A stretch of 41,279 bases of DNA from Clostridium sp. (GCA_012517995.1 JAAYTS010000007.1:1-41279); one strand, 5' to 3'. Positions 1 through 7,619 are shown, numbered from the stretch's first letter. The notes: generated by a model from the letters alone, not told the origin. Program-made: numbers and translations.

Positions 1-1
1 A

Positions 2-157
2 AAAAAGTACACAGAAATTACAGAATTGGATGCAGAGATTATCCGAGAGTTCATTGACAAAATTATAGTATTCAAGGCTGAAAAGGTAGATGGCCGCAGA
101 ACCCAGCGGATTCAAATTTTCTATAACTGCATTGGTGCTATCGACTTACCAAACTAA
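2..157 (+). CDS. Large serine recombinase, C-terminal fragment (cut by window edge)
   Basis: An open frame enters from the left edge and ends at a TAA at 155-157, leaving 51 residues. The visible part ([17 protein letters not shown], then [19 protein letters not shown]) resembles the C-terminal DUF4368-type tail of large serine recombinases of the TnpX/Tn4451 kind, which excise and integrate mobile elements by site-specific recombination. The catalytic resolvase domain lies outside the window, so activity cannot be judged. Its GC content is higher than that of the DNA just to the right, consistent with acquired DNA. A hairpin terminator follows directly. The family call rests on a short tail and is an inference from remembered family sequences. 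Confidence 0.7.
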   Translation, partial: KKYTEITELDAEIIREFIDKIIVFKAEKVDGRRTQRIQIFYNCIGAIDLPN

Positions 158-165
158 ACGAAAAA

Positions 166-202
166 CGGCATAGCCGAATATCAACGACTATGCCGAATTT
201 TT
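166..202 (+). terminator. Rho-independent terminator after recombinase
   Basis: The arms CGGCATAG (166-173) and CTATGCCG (188-195) form a perfect 8 bp stem. A T-rich run (198-202) follows. It lies 9 bases after the recombinase stop and probably ends its transcript. Confidence 0.75.
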
Positions 203-264
203 CAGGAATTATAAATCCCTATCTGACCGCTCCTAAATCCCCCTTTTTTCTTTTTGTAAATTAA

Positions 265-525
265 TTATACATTTGCTTTTTTTGAATAGTGACAAGAATG
301 TATGAGAGAATCTATTCTTAATATATTATTTATCTTATTAAAAAACCTGCCTCTTAGAAAAAAGTTTGTTTTTTCTGTTTCCATCATATCTTTTAGAAAG
401 TTAATTTTAATATTGGTCATCATATCATATAACTTAATTTCCATTCCGTTTTCTAAAACATGCATCTGGCACAACTCAATAAATCTAACTGATTCCTTGA
501 TTAATTTGTACTTCATATAATCCAT
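265..525 (-). CDS. Hypothetical protein, 86 aa
   Basis: I do not recognise this small protein. It starts MDYMKYKLIKESVRF and is rich in charged residues and Met, with no signal peptide or membrane segment. It contains a stretch of basic and aromatic residues (FFLRGRFF). A Shine-Dalgarno-like GAAGGGAG lies at 536-543 on the minus strand, about 10 bases before the ATG, which supports this frame over the antisense frame at 302-520. The length and the helical N-terminal half recall small Spo0E-like phosphatases, but the SQxLD signature of that family is absent, so I do not assign it. It is divergent from the XRE gene to its right, across a 490-base AT-rich gap. Confidence 0.5.
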   Translation of the reverse strand: MDYMKYKLIKESVRFIELCQMHVLENGMEIKLYDMMTNIKINFLKDMMETEKTNFFLRGRFFNKINNILRIDSLIHSCHYSKKANV

Positions 526-1018
526 CTTAAGCTATCTCCCTTCTAAAAAATATGTATTTGATTTATAATTATCTAAATTTTATAGAAATCTAGCATGGTT
601 TATTTTTTAACAATTTCCTGTTTATTTATATGTATCCATATTTAATCATTAATATCTGTATGTAATATTATACTATCATGTTAAATTTGTCAATAATATA
701 ATAAATTTTAAGCCATTATTATATTATAATTCCTTTTAAGCTATATTATTCTTTTATATCAAATTTATATCTTCTTAATTTTTGTTTTGATTTTTTAACA
801 TATATATTGTAAAATGACTCATATGTTGATAATGATTTTTAATCTGTTTTTCATAAGTTTAAATAATTTTGTTTTTAACATATTTAACATAAATATTATG
901 ATATAATCTATATTAAAAATATTTGTTTTTTTTAATACAAAGTTTTTGTATAAATATATATATATATATATTTATTATTTTTTTAAAATTTTTATTAAAT
1001 TATTTTGCGGGTGGTATA
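526..1018. other. AT-rich intergenic region with possible XRE promoter
   Basis: About 490 bases without a supported gene lie between the divergent small ORF and the XRE gene. It holds a 12-base direct repeat TTTTTAACATAT at 792-803 and 872-883, a TATAAT at 902-907 that could be a -10 element (no good -35 at the right distance), and a run of TA dinucleotides at about 955-971. The open frame of the XRE gene extends back to 923, but only through this low-complexity DNA. The repeats are candidates for operator half-sites; nothing else is evident. Confidence 0.4.
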
Positions 1019-1738
1019 ATGAGTGACTTAGGTAATTTATTTCGGCAAATAAGAATAAAGAAAAACTGGTCTATAAGAAAAGCTGCTAACAAAATGGGAA
1101 TAAGCTATTCTTATCTTAGCATACTTGAAAAAGGTGTGGACCCTAGAACAGGAAAAGCTTCTAATCCAAGGCCAGAAACTCTTAAGATTATTTCTGAAAC
1201 TTACAATTACCCTTATGAAGAGCTGATGAAAACCGCCGGGTACTTAGAAAAAGACTCTGATAAAGGTAAAGTTTTTAATTTGTCTGTTTTTGTAAGCAAT
1301 ATTAACTTAATAAAAAAAGATATGTCCATTGAAAAATTATCTGAAGATATATATGTAAAAACTGGCTATCACATTAAAGCTTCACAAATAAAAAGTTATA
1401 TAAATGGAGATATAGAGCCTTTTCCGGGAACTTTTAATATACTTTGTAAGTATGCAGAGGTTTCTCTGGATTTTTGGTATAGATATAATACACCTGAAAC
1501 TTTAGAAGAAGAAAGGATTAAATATAGGAATAATTTGCACAAAGAATCTTTAGAAGAAAACAATAAGGATTTTATTCTTTTTAATAAACTGCGGAAGGAT
1601 GTAAAAGATTTTATAATTTCTGAGGATACTCTTCCATATATAGAAGTAGCTATGGAAGCTGAAAAAAACAATGTAAGCCCTGATACTTTAAAAATACTTA
1701 TATCAACAATTATAAGCGAAAGGGATAGTAGGGAATAA
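1019..1738 (+). CDS. XRE-family helix-turn-helix regulator, 239 aa
   Basis: Residues 5-70 form a Cro/CI-type helix-turn-helix (IRKAANKMGISYSYLSILEK) with the insert GVDPRTGKASNP that is common in clostridial XRE regulators, followed by YPYEELMKTAGYL. Residues about 100-150 look like a second, weaker helical DNA-binding-like unit (MSIEKLSEDIYVKTGYHI). The C-terminus is helical and charged with no recognised ligand domain. I chose the ATG at 1019 because GCGGGTGG lies just upstream; the longer frame from 923 encodes only low-complexity residues. The AgrC-like membrane gene starts 66 bases downstream and the AgrD-like gene follows, so this is probably the regulator of, or the output for, that peptide system. 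Which of the two is inference. Confidence 0.85.
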   Translation: MSDLGNLFRQIRIKKNWSIRKAANKMGISYSYLSILEKGVDPRTGKASNPRPETLKIISETYNYPYEELMKTAGYLEKDSDKGKVFNLSVFVSNINLIKKDMSIEKLSEDIYVKTGYHIKASQIKSYINGDIEPFPGTFNILCKYAEVSLDFWYRYNTPETLEEERIKYRNNLHKESLEENNKDFILFNKLRKDVKDFIISEDTLPYIEVAMEAEKNNVSPDTLKILISTIISERDSRE

Positions 1739-1804
1739 TTATTTGGTGTTTACAGCATTTATTTTACTATACTAATACTATATCAAAGCCTTTAAGGGAG
1801 TGTG

Positions 1805-2656
1805 ATGTCAATTATGAATAATCTTTCTTTTGTTAATTTTATGTTAATAAGCTTTCCCGAACAATTAATTATCTTTTTTCTTGGTACACTTTTTATTGGA
1901 AAAAAAAACATTTTAAAATCTCCTGTTAATATTATAAAAGTTGTGTCTATATCTCTGCTTATGAGTATACTAAACTATTTAACCAGAAAATATCTTGAAC
2001 AGGAAACCTTTGAACTGGAAAGTACCATTTTTTCCATACTGATTTTTATACTACTTTTAATATATGTATTAAAATACAGATTTTATGAAGCTATATCTTT
2101 GTCAGTATTTGGTTTTTTGTTAATTGCAATTATTGAAATACCTTTGTCACTTTTATTAAAAGGTTTGTTGGAAATAACTTCTCAGACAGATGTATATAAT
2201 GACTATGCAAAATTGATACCTTGGGTTCTTTCAGTACGTTTTTCACAAACTCTCACAGCCTTTATTCTTTATAAATATGACATCAAAGTGCTTGATATGG
2301 AAAATTGTGATATTAAAAAGAAAGAATTTTATATTCAAATTACTGTTTATTTAATTTCCATACTCTCTTTGGGTTTTTTAGCAATAGTTATGGCAAAAGT
2401 TTTGATATTTAACGATAACATAAGTTCTTCAAATATTTCCCTTCTAAGAATGAATCTATGCATGACTCTTTTTATTACTGCTATCTTAACTGTAGCTGTA
2501 AGAGGTACTTATATGTATTATAAAAATAAAAGTGCATTAAGTAATAATGAAGTTACACAAAGTATAGAATACATAGATAGTATGATTACCCAGGAGAACT
2601 ACCGCGAAGCCAAAGAAGCTTTGCAAAATCTAAAGTCTCATATAAATAAAAATTAA
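1805..2656 (+). CDS. AgrC-like six-helix membrane protein lacking a kinase domain
   Basis: The protein has about six hydrophobic segments (roughly residues 12-30, 42-60, 71-90, 94-118, 175-202 and 213-237), an arrangement like the sensor half of AgrC-type quorum-sensing kinases. After the last helix only about 40 residues remain (SIEYIDSMITQENYREAKEA onward). These resemble the second half of a dimerisation helix, but the phosphoacceptor motif (RHDxxN) and the whole GHKL ATPase domain are missing, and the next gene starts 46 bases later, so no kinase is encoded. It is not AgrB: the paired His/Cys protease motif is absent. I prefer the ATG at 1805 after AAGGGAG; a GTG at 1802 and an ATG at 1814 are alternatives. 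The function is inferred from shape and from the AgrD-like neighbour. Confidence 0.65.
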   Translation: MSIMNNLSFVNFMLISFPEQLIIFFLGTLFIGKKNILKSPVNIIKVVSISLLMSILNYLTRKYLEQETFELESTIFSILIFILLLIYVLKYRFYEAISLSVFGFLLIAIIEIPLSLLLKGLLEITSQTDVYNDYAKLIPWVLSVRFSQTLTAFILYKYDIKVLDMENCDIKKKEFYIQITVYLISILSLGFLAIVMAKVLIFNDNISSSNISLLRMNLCMTLFITAILTVAVRGTYMYYKNKSALSNNEVTQSIEYIDSMITQENYREAKEALQNLKSHINKN

Positions 2657-2702
2657 ATTATTAATTCATGTATATAAATTATTATAAAGGGAGGTATTAA
2701 TT

Positions 2703-2825
2703 GTGTTTAAAAAATTATTAGACATCTTTGCCATGCTTTTGACAGTGATATCTATAATATCTGCCGCTACTGCATGTTGGATTTTTTTGTACCAGCCTAA
2801 AATACCAAAATCACTAATGAAATAA
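2703..2825 (+). CDS. AgrD-like cyclic lactone autoinducer precursor, 40 aa
   Basis: A 40-residue peptide is encoded from a GTG that follows a strong GGGAGG by 8 bases. It has the three-part AgrD layout: an amphipathic N-terminal helix (FKKLLDIFAMLLTVI), a short core around Cys25 (ATACWIFL), and a C-terminal tail YQPKIPKSL. The tail closely matches the xQPxxPKSL tail that I recall for Clostridium perfringens AgrD, whose ring is CLWFT; the aligned ring here would be CWIFL, a five-residue thiolactone. Maturation would need an AgrB protease, which is not in this window. It is probably co-transcribed with the upstream membrane protein and XRE gene. The peptide family call is strong; ring borders are inferred. 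Confidence 0.85.
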   Translation: MFKKLLDIFAMLLTVISIISAATACWIFLYQPKIPKSLMK

Positions 2826-2981
2826 TTTGTTGCTATTTTCTTTCTAATCTGGTTTTGCTACAATATTCAATATATTCTCCTCCACTATATAATGAACAGT
2901 TATGGTAAGATTTAACATACAGCTTTTTAAAAAAACTGTTTTTTTTATTGGCTTTTTTAGATTTTATTTTTTACCATTTTG

Positions 2982-3025
2982 AACAAAAGAGAATCCTTTT
3001 TATTTTATAAGGATTCTCTTTTGTT
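2982..3025. terminator. Bidirectional terminator between agrD-like gene and porB
   Basis: The 17 bp arms at 2982-2998 and 3009-3025 are perfect complements, with A-rich and T-rich outer ends. It lies between convergent transcription units and can end both. Confidence 0.85.
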
Positions 3026-3064
3026 TTATTTAAATTTGTTTTTATTTACAGACAAAATCAACCT

Positions 3065-4000
3065 TTATTCTTCCCCTGCAAGTTTTAGAAGTGCTTCCCA
3101 TCTTTTGTCCACTTCATTTTGTACATCTTCTATCATGTGTTCATTTCCTGGTCTAAACATATGTTTAAACCTTCCTTGTGCTTTTAAAAACTCTGCTACA
3201 GGAAGTTTATTCTTTGGTTTATAGTTAATAACATACTTACCATCAATAACTTCATATAAAGGCCAGAAGCAGGTTTCTACTGCAAGTTTATTTATTTTCA
3301 TAAGATCAGGTGTATTATACTGCCATCCCCTTGGACATGGAGCTAAAACATTTAAAAATGCAGGTCCTTTAGTGTATAAAGCTTTTTCAGCCTTTTCATA
3401 AAGATCTTTCATATTTCCTATTGCAGCTGTTTGAGCAACATAAGGAATATGGTGATTTGCCATTACTTCTGTGAGATCTTTTCTTGGCTGAGGTTTTCCT
3501 GGTATCACCTTTCCTGCAGGTGATGTTGTGGTATTTGCATATTTAGGAGTAGCAGAAGACCTTTGAATCCCAGTGTTCATGTATGCACCATTATCATAAC
3601 ATACATAAACCATATCATGTCCTCTTTCCATTGCACCTGATAATGATTGAAGACCTATATCATAAGTTCCTCCGTCTCCTCCAAATGCAATAAACTTCGT
3701 GTCGTGTTTAACTTTCCCTCTTCTTTTTAATGCTAAATATGCTGCTTCTGCTCCTGAAACAGTGGCAGCTGCATTTTCAAAAGCATTGTGAATAAAAGAA
3801 TCTTCCCAGGATGTATATGGATATAAAAATGTTGAAACTTCCAAACAGCCAGTTGCACAACCTACTACTGCATGATCTTCTGTCTTTAATGCTCTTAATA
3901 TTTGTCTTACAACGACAGGCGCACCACAGCCTGCACACATTCTATGTCCACCAGTAAACCTTTCTGGCTTTTTTGCCGCTTCCTTTAAATTATAAGCCAT
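3065..4000 (-). CDS. porB: 2-oxoacid (pyruvate):ferredoxin oxidoreductase, beta subunit
   Basis: This is the thiamine-diphosphate-binding subunit of a four-subunit 2-oxoacid:ferredoxin oxidoreductase, which oxidatively decarboxylates a 2-oxoacid to its acyl-CoA in the cytoplasm and passes electrons to ferredoxin. The ThDP/Mg motif is GDGGTYDIG (108-116) with YDNGAYMNTG (135-144). Cys22, Cys25, Cys52 (or Cys48) and Cys222 are candidates for the [4Fe-4S] cluster ligands. The length of 311 residues is normal for the family. It is the last gene of porC-porD-porA-porB, 11 bases after porA. The sequence looks like pyruvate synthase, but pyruvate versus branched-chain substrate cannot be settled by inspection. 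Confidence 0.93.
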   Translation of the reverse strand: MAYNLKEAAKKPERFTGGHRMCAGCGAPVVVRQILRALKTEDHAVVGCATGCLEVSTFLYPYTSWEDSFIHNAFENAAATVSGAEAAYLALKRRGKVKHDTKFIAFGGDGGTYDIGLQSLSGAMERGHDMVYVCYDNGAYMNTGIQRSSATPKYANTTTSPAGKVIPGKPQPRKDLTEVMANHHIPYVAQTAAIGNMKDLYEKAEKALYTKGPAFLNVLAPCPRGWQYNTPDLMKINKLAVETCFWPLYEVIDGKYVINYKPKNKLPVAEFLKAQGRFKHMFRPGNEHMIEDVQNEVDKRWEALLKLAGEE

Positions 4001-4011
4001 CTTTGCACCTC

Positions 4012-5196
4012 CTATTCTCTAACACCAAGGTAATTGTAAACAGAATCTACTTTACCTGTGGCAGCTATATCTAAAATTTTGTTGTATACAAATTCAATAT
4101 CATCCGCTCTAACATCTCTTCCACCTATTCCGTATATGTAGTTTATAACTTTAGGTGAAAATACTCCCTTTGCATAAAGTGCACTTGTTACATCAGTAAA
4201 TAAAGGCCCTCCTGCAGCATTAAAGCTGTCTGTCTTGTCTAAAACAGCAATAGCTTTAAACTTTGACAGTGCTTCTGCTATTTCATCAACTGGGAAAGGT
4301 CTGTATAATCTTGGTTTAATTAAACCTACTTTTTTACCCTGCTCTCTTAGCTGATCCACCACATATTTTGCCGTTCCAGCTGTAGAATTTAAAATTACAG
4401 TAACAACTTCAGCATCTTCAGTCTTGTACTCTTCAAACAATCCGTACTTTCTTCCAGTTAATTTATAAAACTCTTCTGAAACTTCCTGTACAACCCTTTT
4501 AGCATTAATCATGGCTTCAGCCTGCTGTCTTTTATGTTCAAAAGTATGTGCTTGTAAATCCAGAGGACCTACTGAAATAGGATTATCTTTATCTAATAAA
4601 TACTCTTTAGGATTATATTCTCCAACAAATTCTCTAACTTTGTCATCTTCAATAAGCTCTATATTCTCTATAGCATGGGATGTAATAAAACCATCCTGAC
4701 ACACCATAACAGGCAGCATTACATCTGGATGTTCCCCTATTCTGTTTGCCATAAGCATATTATCATATGCTTCCTGGTTATTTTCAGAATAAAGCTGTAT
4801 CCATCCTGAATCCCTTGCTCCCATTGAATCACTGTGATCATTGTGAATATTTAAAGGCCCTGACATGGTTCTGTTAACGCAAGCCATAACTATTGGAAGC
4901 CTTGAACATGCTGCCACATAAAGAATTTCCCACATAAGTGCTAATCCATTTGCAGAAGTAGCAGTCATTGCTCTTCCACCTGCCGCCTGTGCACCTACAC
5001 ATGCTGACATAGCACTATGTTCAGACTCAACCGCAACAAACTCTGTATTAACAACACCGTCTGATACATAATTTGAAAAGTATTGTGGGATTTCTGTTGA
5101 AGGTGTTATAGGAAAAGCTGCAACTACATCTGGATTTATTTGTTTCATTGCAATTGCAACTGCTTCATTACCGCTTAATCTTTCTCTTATCGCCAT
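4012..5196 (-). CDS. porA: 2-oxoacid (pyruvate):ferredoxin oxidoreductase, alpha subunit
   Basis: This is the 394-residue alpha subunit. The N-terminal pyrimidine-binding half carries FPITPSTEIPQYFS, the family's PxTPST motif, near residue 28, and EFVAVESEHSAMSACVGAQA near residue 53, which contains the conserved Glu that activates ThDP. The C-terminal transketolase-like domain includes LIKPRLYRPFP (about 295-305). It pairs with PorB to form the active site. It sits between porD (16 bases upstream) and porB, all on the minus strand. AGGGAGGA precedes the ATG. Nothing unusual is visible. Confidence 0.93.
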   Translation of the reverse strand: MAIRERLSGNEAVAIAMKQINPDVVAAFPITPSTEIPQYFSNYVSDGVVNTEFVAVESEHSAMSACVGAQAAGGRAMTATSANGLALMWEILYVAACSRLPIVMACVNRTMSGPLNIHNDHSDSMGARDSGWIQLYSENNQEAYDNMLMANRIGEHPDVMLPVMVCQDGFITSHAIENIELIEDDKVREFVGEYNPKEYLLDKDNPISVGPLDLQAHTFEHKRQQAEAMINAKRVVQEVSEEFYKLTGRKYGLFEEYKTEDAEVVTVILNSTAGTAKYVVDQLREQGKKVGLIKPRLYRPFPVDEIAEALSKFKAIAVLDKTDSFNAAGGPLFTDVTSALYAKGVFSPKVINYIYGIGGRDVRADDIEFVYNKILDIAATGKVDSVYNYLGVRE

Positions 5197-5212
5197 TTTA
5201 AAATCCTCCCTT

Positions 5213-5521
5213 CTAATCTTCCTCTACAAAGTCAATGGCTTTAAATGGACAAACTTCTACACACACACCACAGCCTTTGCAATGATCAAAATCAAAATCT
5301 ACTCTTTTTCCTTCTTCATTTACCAATATAGATGTATCTGGACAAACGGGATAGCAAAGAAGACATTGTTTACACTTTTCCTCTTTCCACACAGGTTTCA
5401 TTGAACGCCAGTCACCTGTTTTAAAATATTTAGCATTTCCTGCATCTGAGATAATACCACCTGGAGTAATCTCTTTCCAGCTAACATCTGAACCTACTAT
5501 TTTTACTTCTTTTTTGCTCAT
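5213..5521 (-). CDS. porD: 2-oxoacid (pyruvate):ferredoxin oxidoreductase, delta (ferredoxin-like) subunit
   Basis: This 102-residue protein has two complete CxxCxxCxxxCP motifs (Cys50/53/56/60 and Cys81/84/87/91), which bind the two [4Fe-4S] clusters that carry electrons from the catalytic subunits to external ferredoxin. The N-terminal segment with SWKEITPGG is typical of PorD. Its ATG overlaps the porC stop by 4 bases (ATGA), which implies translational coupling. Confidence 0.93.
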   Translation of the reverse strand: MSKKEVKIVGSDVSWKEITPGGIISDAGNAKYFKTGDWRSMKPVWKEEKCKQCLLCYPVCPDTSILVNEEGKRVDFDFDHCKGCGVCVEVCPFKAIDFVEED

Positions 5522-6096
5522 AACCCCTTCACCTCCTGCATTGACCTTTCAAGAGCCTTCATATTGCCTTCTATAACTTCAGGCTTACTGGCAAATTTGT
5601 GTTTAAATGATTCTTTCATATCGTTTAAAAATTTTTCTTCATCCATTATCTTGCTTACTTTAACAACTGCCCCAAGCATAGGTGTGTTAGGGAAATACCT
5701 TCCTAAAGCTTCTATGGATATAGTTCTTGCATCTATTGTACATACCTTTCCTTTATATCCTTTTAATGCAGGTCTTACTTCATCAGGGGTTTTGGTAGTG
5801 TTAATAATAATTGCACCATCTTCTTTCAATCCTTCGGTAACAGGTACAGAAGCTAAAAGAGTCTCGTCAACTACTACTACATAGTCAGGCTCATAGATAT
5901 TACTGTGAATTGTTAATCTTTCATCACTAATTCTGTTATATGCTGTAATTGGTGCACCCATTCTCTCTGGTCCATATTCAGGAAAACCCTGTATGTATTT
6001 CCCGGTATTGAATGCAGCATCTGCAAGGAGCAATGATGCAGTTTTAGCACCTTGTCCCCCACGTCCGTGCCATCTAATTTCAACAACCTTTCCCAT
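5518..6096 (-). CDS. porC: 2-oxoacid (pyruvate):ferredoxin oxidoreductase, gamma subunit
   Basis: This 192-residue gamma subunit begins MGKVVEIRWHGRGGQGAKTA. The GRGGQG motif is the hallmark of the family and lies near the CoA/ThDP region of the complex. I chose the ATG at 6096 because AGGAGG sits 9 bases upstream; an ATG six codons further upstream overlaps that ribosome-binding site and would add only MRRFTA. It is the first gene of porCDAB and is preceded by a near-consensus promoter at 6179-6207. Confidence 0.92.
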   Translation of the reverse strand: MGKVVEIRWHGRGGQGAKTASLLLADAAFNTGKYIQGFPEYGPERMGAPITAYNRISDERLTIHSNIYEPDYVVVVDETLLASVPVTEGLKEDGAIIINTTKTPDEVRPALKGYKGKVCTIDARTISIEALGRYFPNTPMLGAVVKVSKIMDEEKFLNDMKESFKHKFASKPEVIEGNMKALERSMQEVKGL

Positions 6097-6178
6097 AGCG
6101 GTAAACCTCCTCATTATATAATAATATGCTGATTAAATCAGCTTATTTTCTAATTAAAGTAAAAATTACACTGCTTAA

Positions 6179-6207
6179 AGTATAAATGGCTGCCTATTTT
6201 TTGTCAA
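6179..6207 (-). promoter_or_regulatory. Sigma-A-type promoter of porCDAB
   Basis: On the minus strand TTGACA (6202-6207) and TATACT (6179-6184) are separated by 17 bases, a near-perfect housekeeping promoter. The leader between it and porC contains a small hairpin, GCTGA/TCAGC at 6128-6142, that could be an operator; no known regulator site was recognised. Confidence 0.75.
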
Positions 6208-6279
6208 GGAATCTATTGAAGTAAATTGATGGAAATATTTGAGGCTATTTCCCCAAAGGATTATTAAAAGATTATTAAA

Positions 6280-6552
6280 TTATACATTGAAAATATTTTT
6301 TAGAACAATAATTGATAAAACACCTGGTATTCCAAGTGCTCCAATAATAAATGCAGTAATAAAATTTAATGCTATGCTAAAATTTATAAAACCACCTATA
6401 AAGTTTATAATTAAAATTGCAATTCCACCAAGTATAGAATTAAATATAAGTTTTACAGCTATTTTCATAGGAACAGCAAAAAATTTTCCTAAAAAAAATA
6501 AAATTATTATTCCTGCTAAATAAGCAAATACTGTATCATAATCCACATACAT
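6280..6552 (-). CDS. bofA: BofA-family pro-sigma-K processing inhibitor
   Basis: A 90-residue membrane protein with two or three hydrophobic segments. The pattern FFLGKFFAVPMKIAVKLIFN, then GGIAILIINFIGG and a final ITAFIIGALGIPGVLSII matches BofA, which holds the SpoIVFB protease inactive in the outer forespore membrane until the sigma-K checkpoint is cleared. I prefer the ATG at 6552, where GTGGGG lies six bases upstream, over a GTG four codons earlier that lacks a ribosome-binding site. It follows the yaaL-type gene, as in Bacillus subtilis where recR, yaaL and bofA are neighbours; recR is not here. Its presence implies endospore formation. Confidence 0.88.
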   Translation of the reverse strand: MYVDYDTVFAYLAGIIILFFLGKFFAVPMKIAVKLIFNSILGGIAILIINFIGGFINFSIALNFITAFIIGALGIPGVLSIIVLKNIFNV

Positions 6553-6662
6553 TTTAATCCCCACTCAAAAAATATACTATTTTTTTAATTTTTCTTTACA
6601 ACCAAGCAATAGATTTAGTCCACCTGATTATACTATAGTATATATGCTTGTTTTAATATTTA

Positions 6663-6983
6663 TTACAAATATTCTTTGTTTATTGCTATTCCCTTTCTTT
6701 TTGCAAGCTTTAAAAAGTATTCATACCTTACCTGACAAGCTTTTATTTTATAGGTATAGTAATCTATAATTTCATCATTTTGTGCATATTCAAATTCTTT
6801 ATTAGCATTTATCCAATCATTGCGGGCTCTGTTTATACATTCTATCAACTCTTTTTTATCTAAAAAATCATTATCACTTGCAATTTCATTTTCTGTTTTT
6901 GGTAACAATTTACCAAAAATTCTAGCAATAGGGCTATATTTATAAGTTTTTATATTTTGGTTGTTTTCTGTATTTAAACCCAT
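6663..6983 (-). CDS. yaaL: YaaL-like DUF2508 family protein, 106 aa
   Basis: A small soluble, helical protein of unknown role. The core LIECINRARNDWINANKEF, then DEIIDYYTYKIKACQVRYEY matches the DUF2508/YaaL pattern. The start MGLNTEN at 6983 is preceded by AAGGTGG at 5 bases; a GTG three codons upstream overlaps that site. It lies just before bofA on the same strand with a gap of 110 bases, a neighbourhood conserved in spore formers, which supports the family call. Confidence 0.8.
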   Translation of the reverse strand: MGLNTENNQNIKTYKYSPIARIFGKLLPKTENEIASDNDFLDKKELIECINRARNDWINANKEFEYAQNDEIIDYYTYKIKACQVRYEYFLKLAKRKGIAINKEYL

Positions 6984-7139
6984 ATAAACCACCTTATACT
7001 ATTAAATAATCTTTTTATATTATTATTTTATTCTGCCTTTTTAAAACTGTTCACATTCTTCATTAATACAAGTATAATCAAAATTTATAGGGTCTATACA
7101 TTACTTTCCATATTATTTATAAATTTTATTTAAAACCTC

Positions 7140-7619
7140 CTATTTTACAGATTTAAATTCAGTCCAAAATTTATTATTTTTAACATCAATAACACAATAG
7201 GTCTTATTGTTGCCATATGCTGGTCGCCCTATGCTTCCAGGATTTAAAACCAGCATTCCGTCACAAAATATTTCCTCTGGAACGTGGGTGTGTCCAAAGA
7301 GTACCGCATCTACCTCTAATACCTTTCCTTTATTTATTATTCTTTGATAATCATTTTTTACTCCATAATAATGACCATGGGTTATAAATATTTTTTTCCC
7401 CTTTACCTCAATAACTTTTTCCACTGGTATATTTCTGTCCCAATCATTATTTCCCCTTATTACCTCATATTTTAAATTCTCAAATTTCTTTTTTACCACA
7501 TCCATATCTTTTGTAAAATCTCCTAGGTGTATAACTAACTCACAGTATTTGTTCTTTTTTAATACCTTAATAATACCCTCTGTAATCCCATGTGAATCGC
7601 TAAAAACAAATATGCTCAT
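7140..7619 (-). CDS. YfcE/MJ0936-type metallophosphodiesterase, 159 aa
   Basis: A single-domain calcineurin-like phosphoesterase. All metal-binding motifs are present: DSHG (8-11), HLGDF, RGNNDWD, THGHYYG and GHTHVP, in the order and spacing of the YfcE family, which hydrolyses phosphodiesters with Mn2+ or similar metals in vitro; the physiological substrate is unknown. AAGGAGAG lies 10 bases before the ATG. It is a single gene with the yaaL/bofA pair downstream and a 400-base gap upstream. Confidence 0.88.
   Translation of the reverse strand: MSIFVFSDSHGITEGIIKVLKKNKYCELVIHLGDFTKDMDVVKKKFENLKYEVIRGNNDWDRNIPVEKVIEVKGKKIFITHGHYYGVKNDYQRIINKGKVLEVDAVLFGHTHVPEEIFCDGMLVLNPGSIGRPAYGNNKTYCVIDVKNNKFWTEFKSVK

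Noticed and set aside
302..520. Plus-strand 72-codon frame opposite the 86 aa gene
   Set aside because: No ribosome-binding site and a low-complexity, hydrophobic translation; the minus-strand frame has a good ribosome-binding site.
265..525. Spo0E-like aspartyl phosphatase
   Set aside because: Size fits, but the SQxLD signature is missing.
923..1018. N-terminal extension of the XRE gene (32 extra residues)
   Set aside because: The extension is encoded by TA-repeat and T-rich DNA, gives a run of Ile, Tyr and Phe, and lacks a ribosome-binding site; the ATG at 1019 has one and starts the conserved domain.
1419..1433. TTTTCCGGGAAC, similar to a Noc-type palindrome
   Set aside because: The central spacing is one base pair off the consensus and it lies inside the XRE coding region.
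1802..2656. AgrB (peptide-processing protease) as identity of the membrane protein
   Set aside because: The conserved His and Cys motifs of AgrB are absent and the length and C-terminal tail fit an AgrC-like sensor better.
5997..6005. ATTTCCCGG, half of a Noc-type binding site inside porC
   Set aside because: The other half does not match the consensus, so it is only a chance half-site.
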